Shown: positions 37,271 through 37,597 of the stretch, in pieces
How the letters are laid out: every line of letters begins with the position of its first letter
Position numbering within the stretch: the stretch's first letter is position 1
Origin: Pseudomonadota bacterium
Lineage (GTDB): Bacteria; Pseudomonadota; Alphaproteobacteria; GCA-2731375
DNA: 37,597 bases
Assembly: GCA_027623205.1 (NCBI GenBank)
Contig: JAQBYC010000038.1
Span: 1 to 37,597, forward strand
Direction of reading: 5' to 3'
Notes under the pieces: model-generated
What the model saw: only the letters and a program-made list of their open reading frames with translations
The model's database searches: none
What the model was told of the DNA's origin: nothing
Made by a program: the position numbers and the translations under genes

Positions 37271-37597
37271 ATGCCTCTATCAGTAAATACAAACGTCGGC
37301 GCAATGCTCGCGCTGCAAAACCTCAGCAAAACCAACAAAGCGATGGATATGACGCAGCTTGCGATCACCACCGGCCTGCGGGTCAGTGGTCCGAAGCAGG
37401 ATGCTTCCTCCTATGCTATCGCGCAAAACATGCGCGGTGACATCTCGGGCCTCGGCGCGGTGAAAACCGCACTGGCCAATGGTGAAGCTACCGTCAACAC
37501 AGCCATCACGGCCGGTCAGTCAATTTCCGACATGTTGACGGAGATGAAGGCCAAGGTGGTTCAGGCGAACCAGGCCGGTCTCGATTCCGCGTCGCGG
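37271..37597 (+). CDS. Flagellin, N-terminal part (runs off the right edge)
   Basis: The first 109 codons of a flagellin, the filament subunit exported by the flagellar type III apparatus. The N-terminal D0/D1 pattern is clear: MPLSVNTNVGAMLALQNLSK, then TQLAITTGLRVSGPKQDASS, YAIAQNMRGDISGL and AITAGQSISDMLTEMKAKV. The ribosome site AAGGA precedes the ATG. Base composition of the leader is more AT-rich than its surroundings. Class III-type expression from the sigma-54 promoter upstream is expected. Confidence 0.93.
   Translation, partial: MPLSVNTNVGAMLALQNLSKTNKAMDMTQLAITTGLRVSGPKQDASSYAIAQNMRGDISGLGAVKTALANGEATVNTAITAGQSISDMLTEMKAKVVQANQAGLDSASR

Overview
The window looks like chromosomal DNA of a motile alphaproteobacterium, most likely Rhodospirillales-like. 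It is GC-rich, and it carries a class I lysyl-tRNA synthetase, DUF6481 and DUF4170 proteins, a urt-ure gene cluster and an alphaproteobacterial-type flagellin. The genus cannot be read from the sequence. No rRNA, tRNA, CRISPR array or intact transposase was seen.

Layout. Positions 1-3400 hold the 5' end of a DinG-like helicase gene (minus), then lysK, an SMP-30 lactonase and a VOC protein (plus). Positions 3400-8325 are an accessory stretch: a decayed lipoprotein gene, DUF6481, a Baeyer-Villiger-type flavin monooxygenase, a secreted metallophosphoesterase, DUF4170 and an MFS transporter reduced to its two ends. Positions 8326-10366 hold an SMP-30 lactonase coupled to a Gfo/Idh/MocA dehydrogenase, convergent with folE.

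Positions 11170-21832 are one long minus-strand block, urtABCDE-ureDABCEFG: urea ABC uptake followed by nickel urease and its accessory proteins. It starts at a sigma-54 type promoter with exact GG-N10-GC spacing in front of urtA. A terminator-like hairpin and a competing longer hairpin lie between urtA and urtB. Urea would be imported and hydrolysed to ammonia, probably under nitrogen control.

Positions 21980-25515 are a decaying region. It holds a sensor-like membrane protein without an output domain, a DUF169 gene, a response-regulator-like gene with a broken 5' end, and another degenerate frame. Two copies of a roughly 135-bp palindromic, TA-flanked, MITE-like element bracket the regulator gene. 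Their outer arms are in the same orientation, but their 46-bp cores are inverted relative to each other.

Positions 25516-31650 are a minus-strand acyl-CoA group: NHL protein, enoyl-CoA hydratase-like protein, ThDP enzyme, PaaI-type thioesterase and PrpE-like acyl-CoA synthetase. The ThDP and hydratase proteins depart from family motifs. Then come typA (plus) and the divergent histidine-degradation genes hutU and hutH. The window ends in a flagellin gene whose upstream region reads like a textbook sigma-54 promoter: dyad sites, a consensus IHF site, a -24/-12 element, and two hairpins in the leader.
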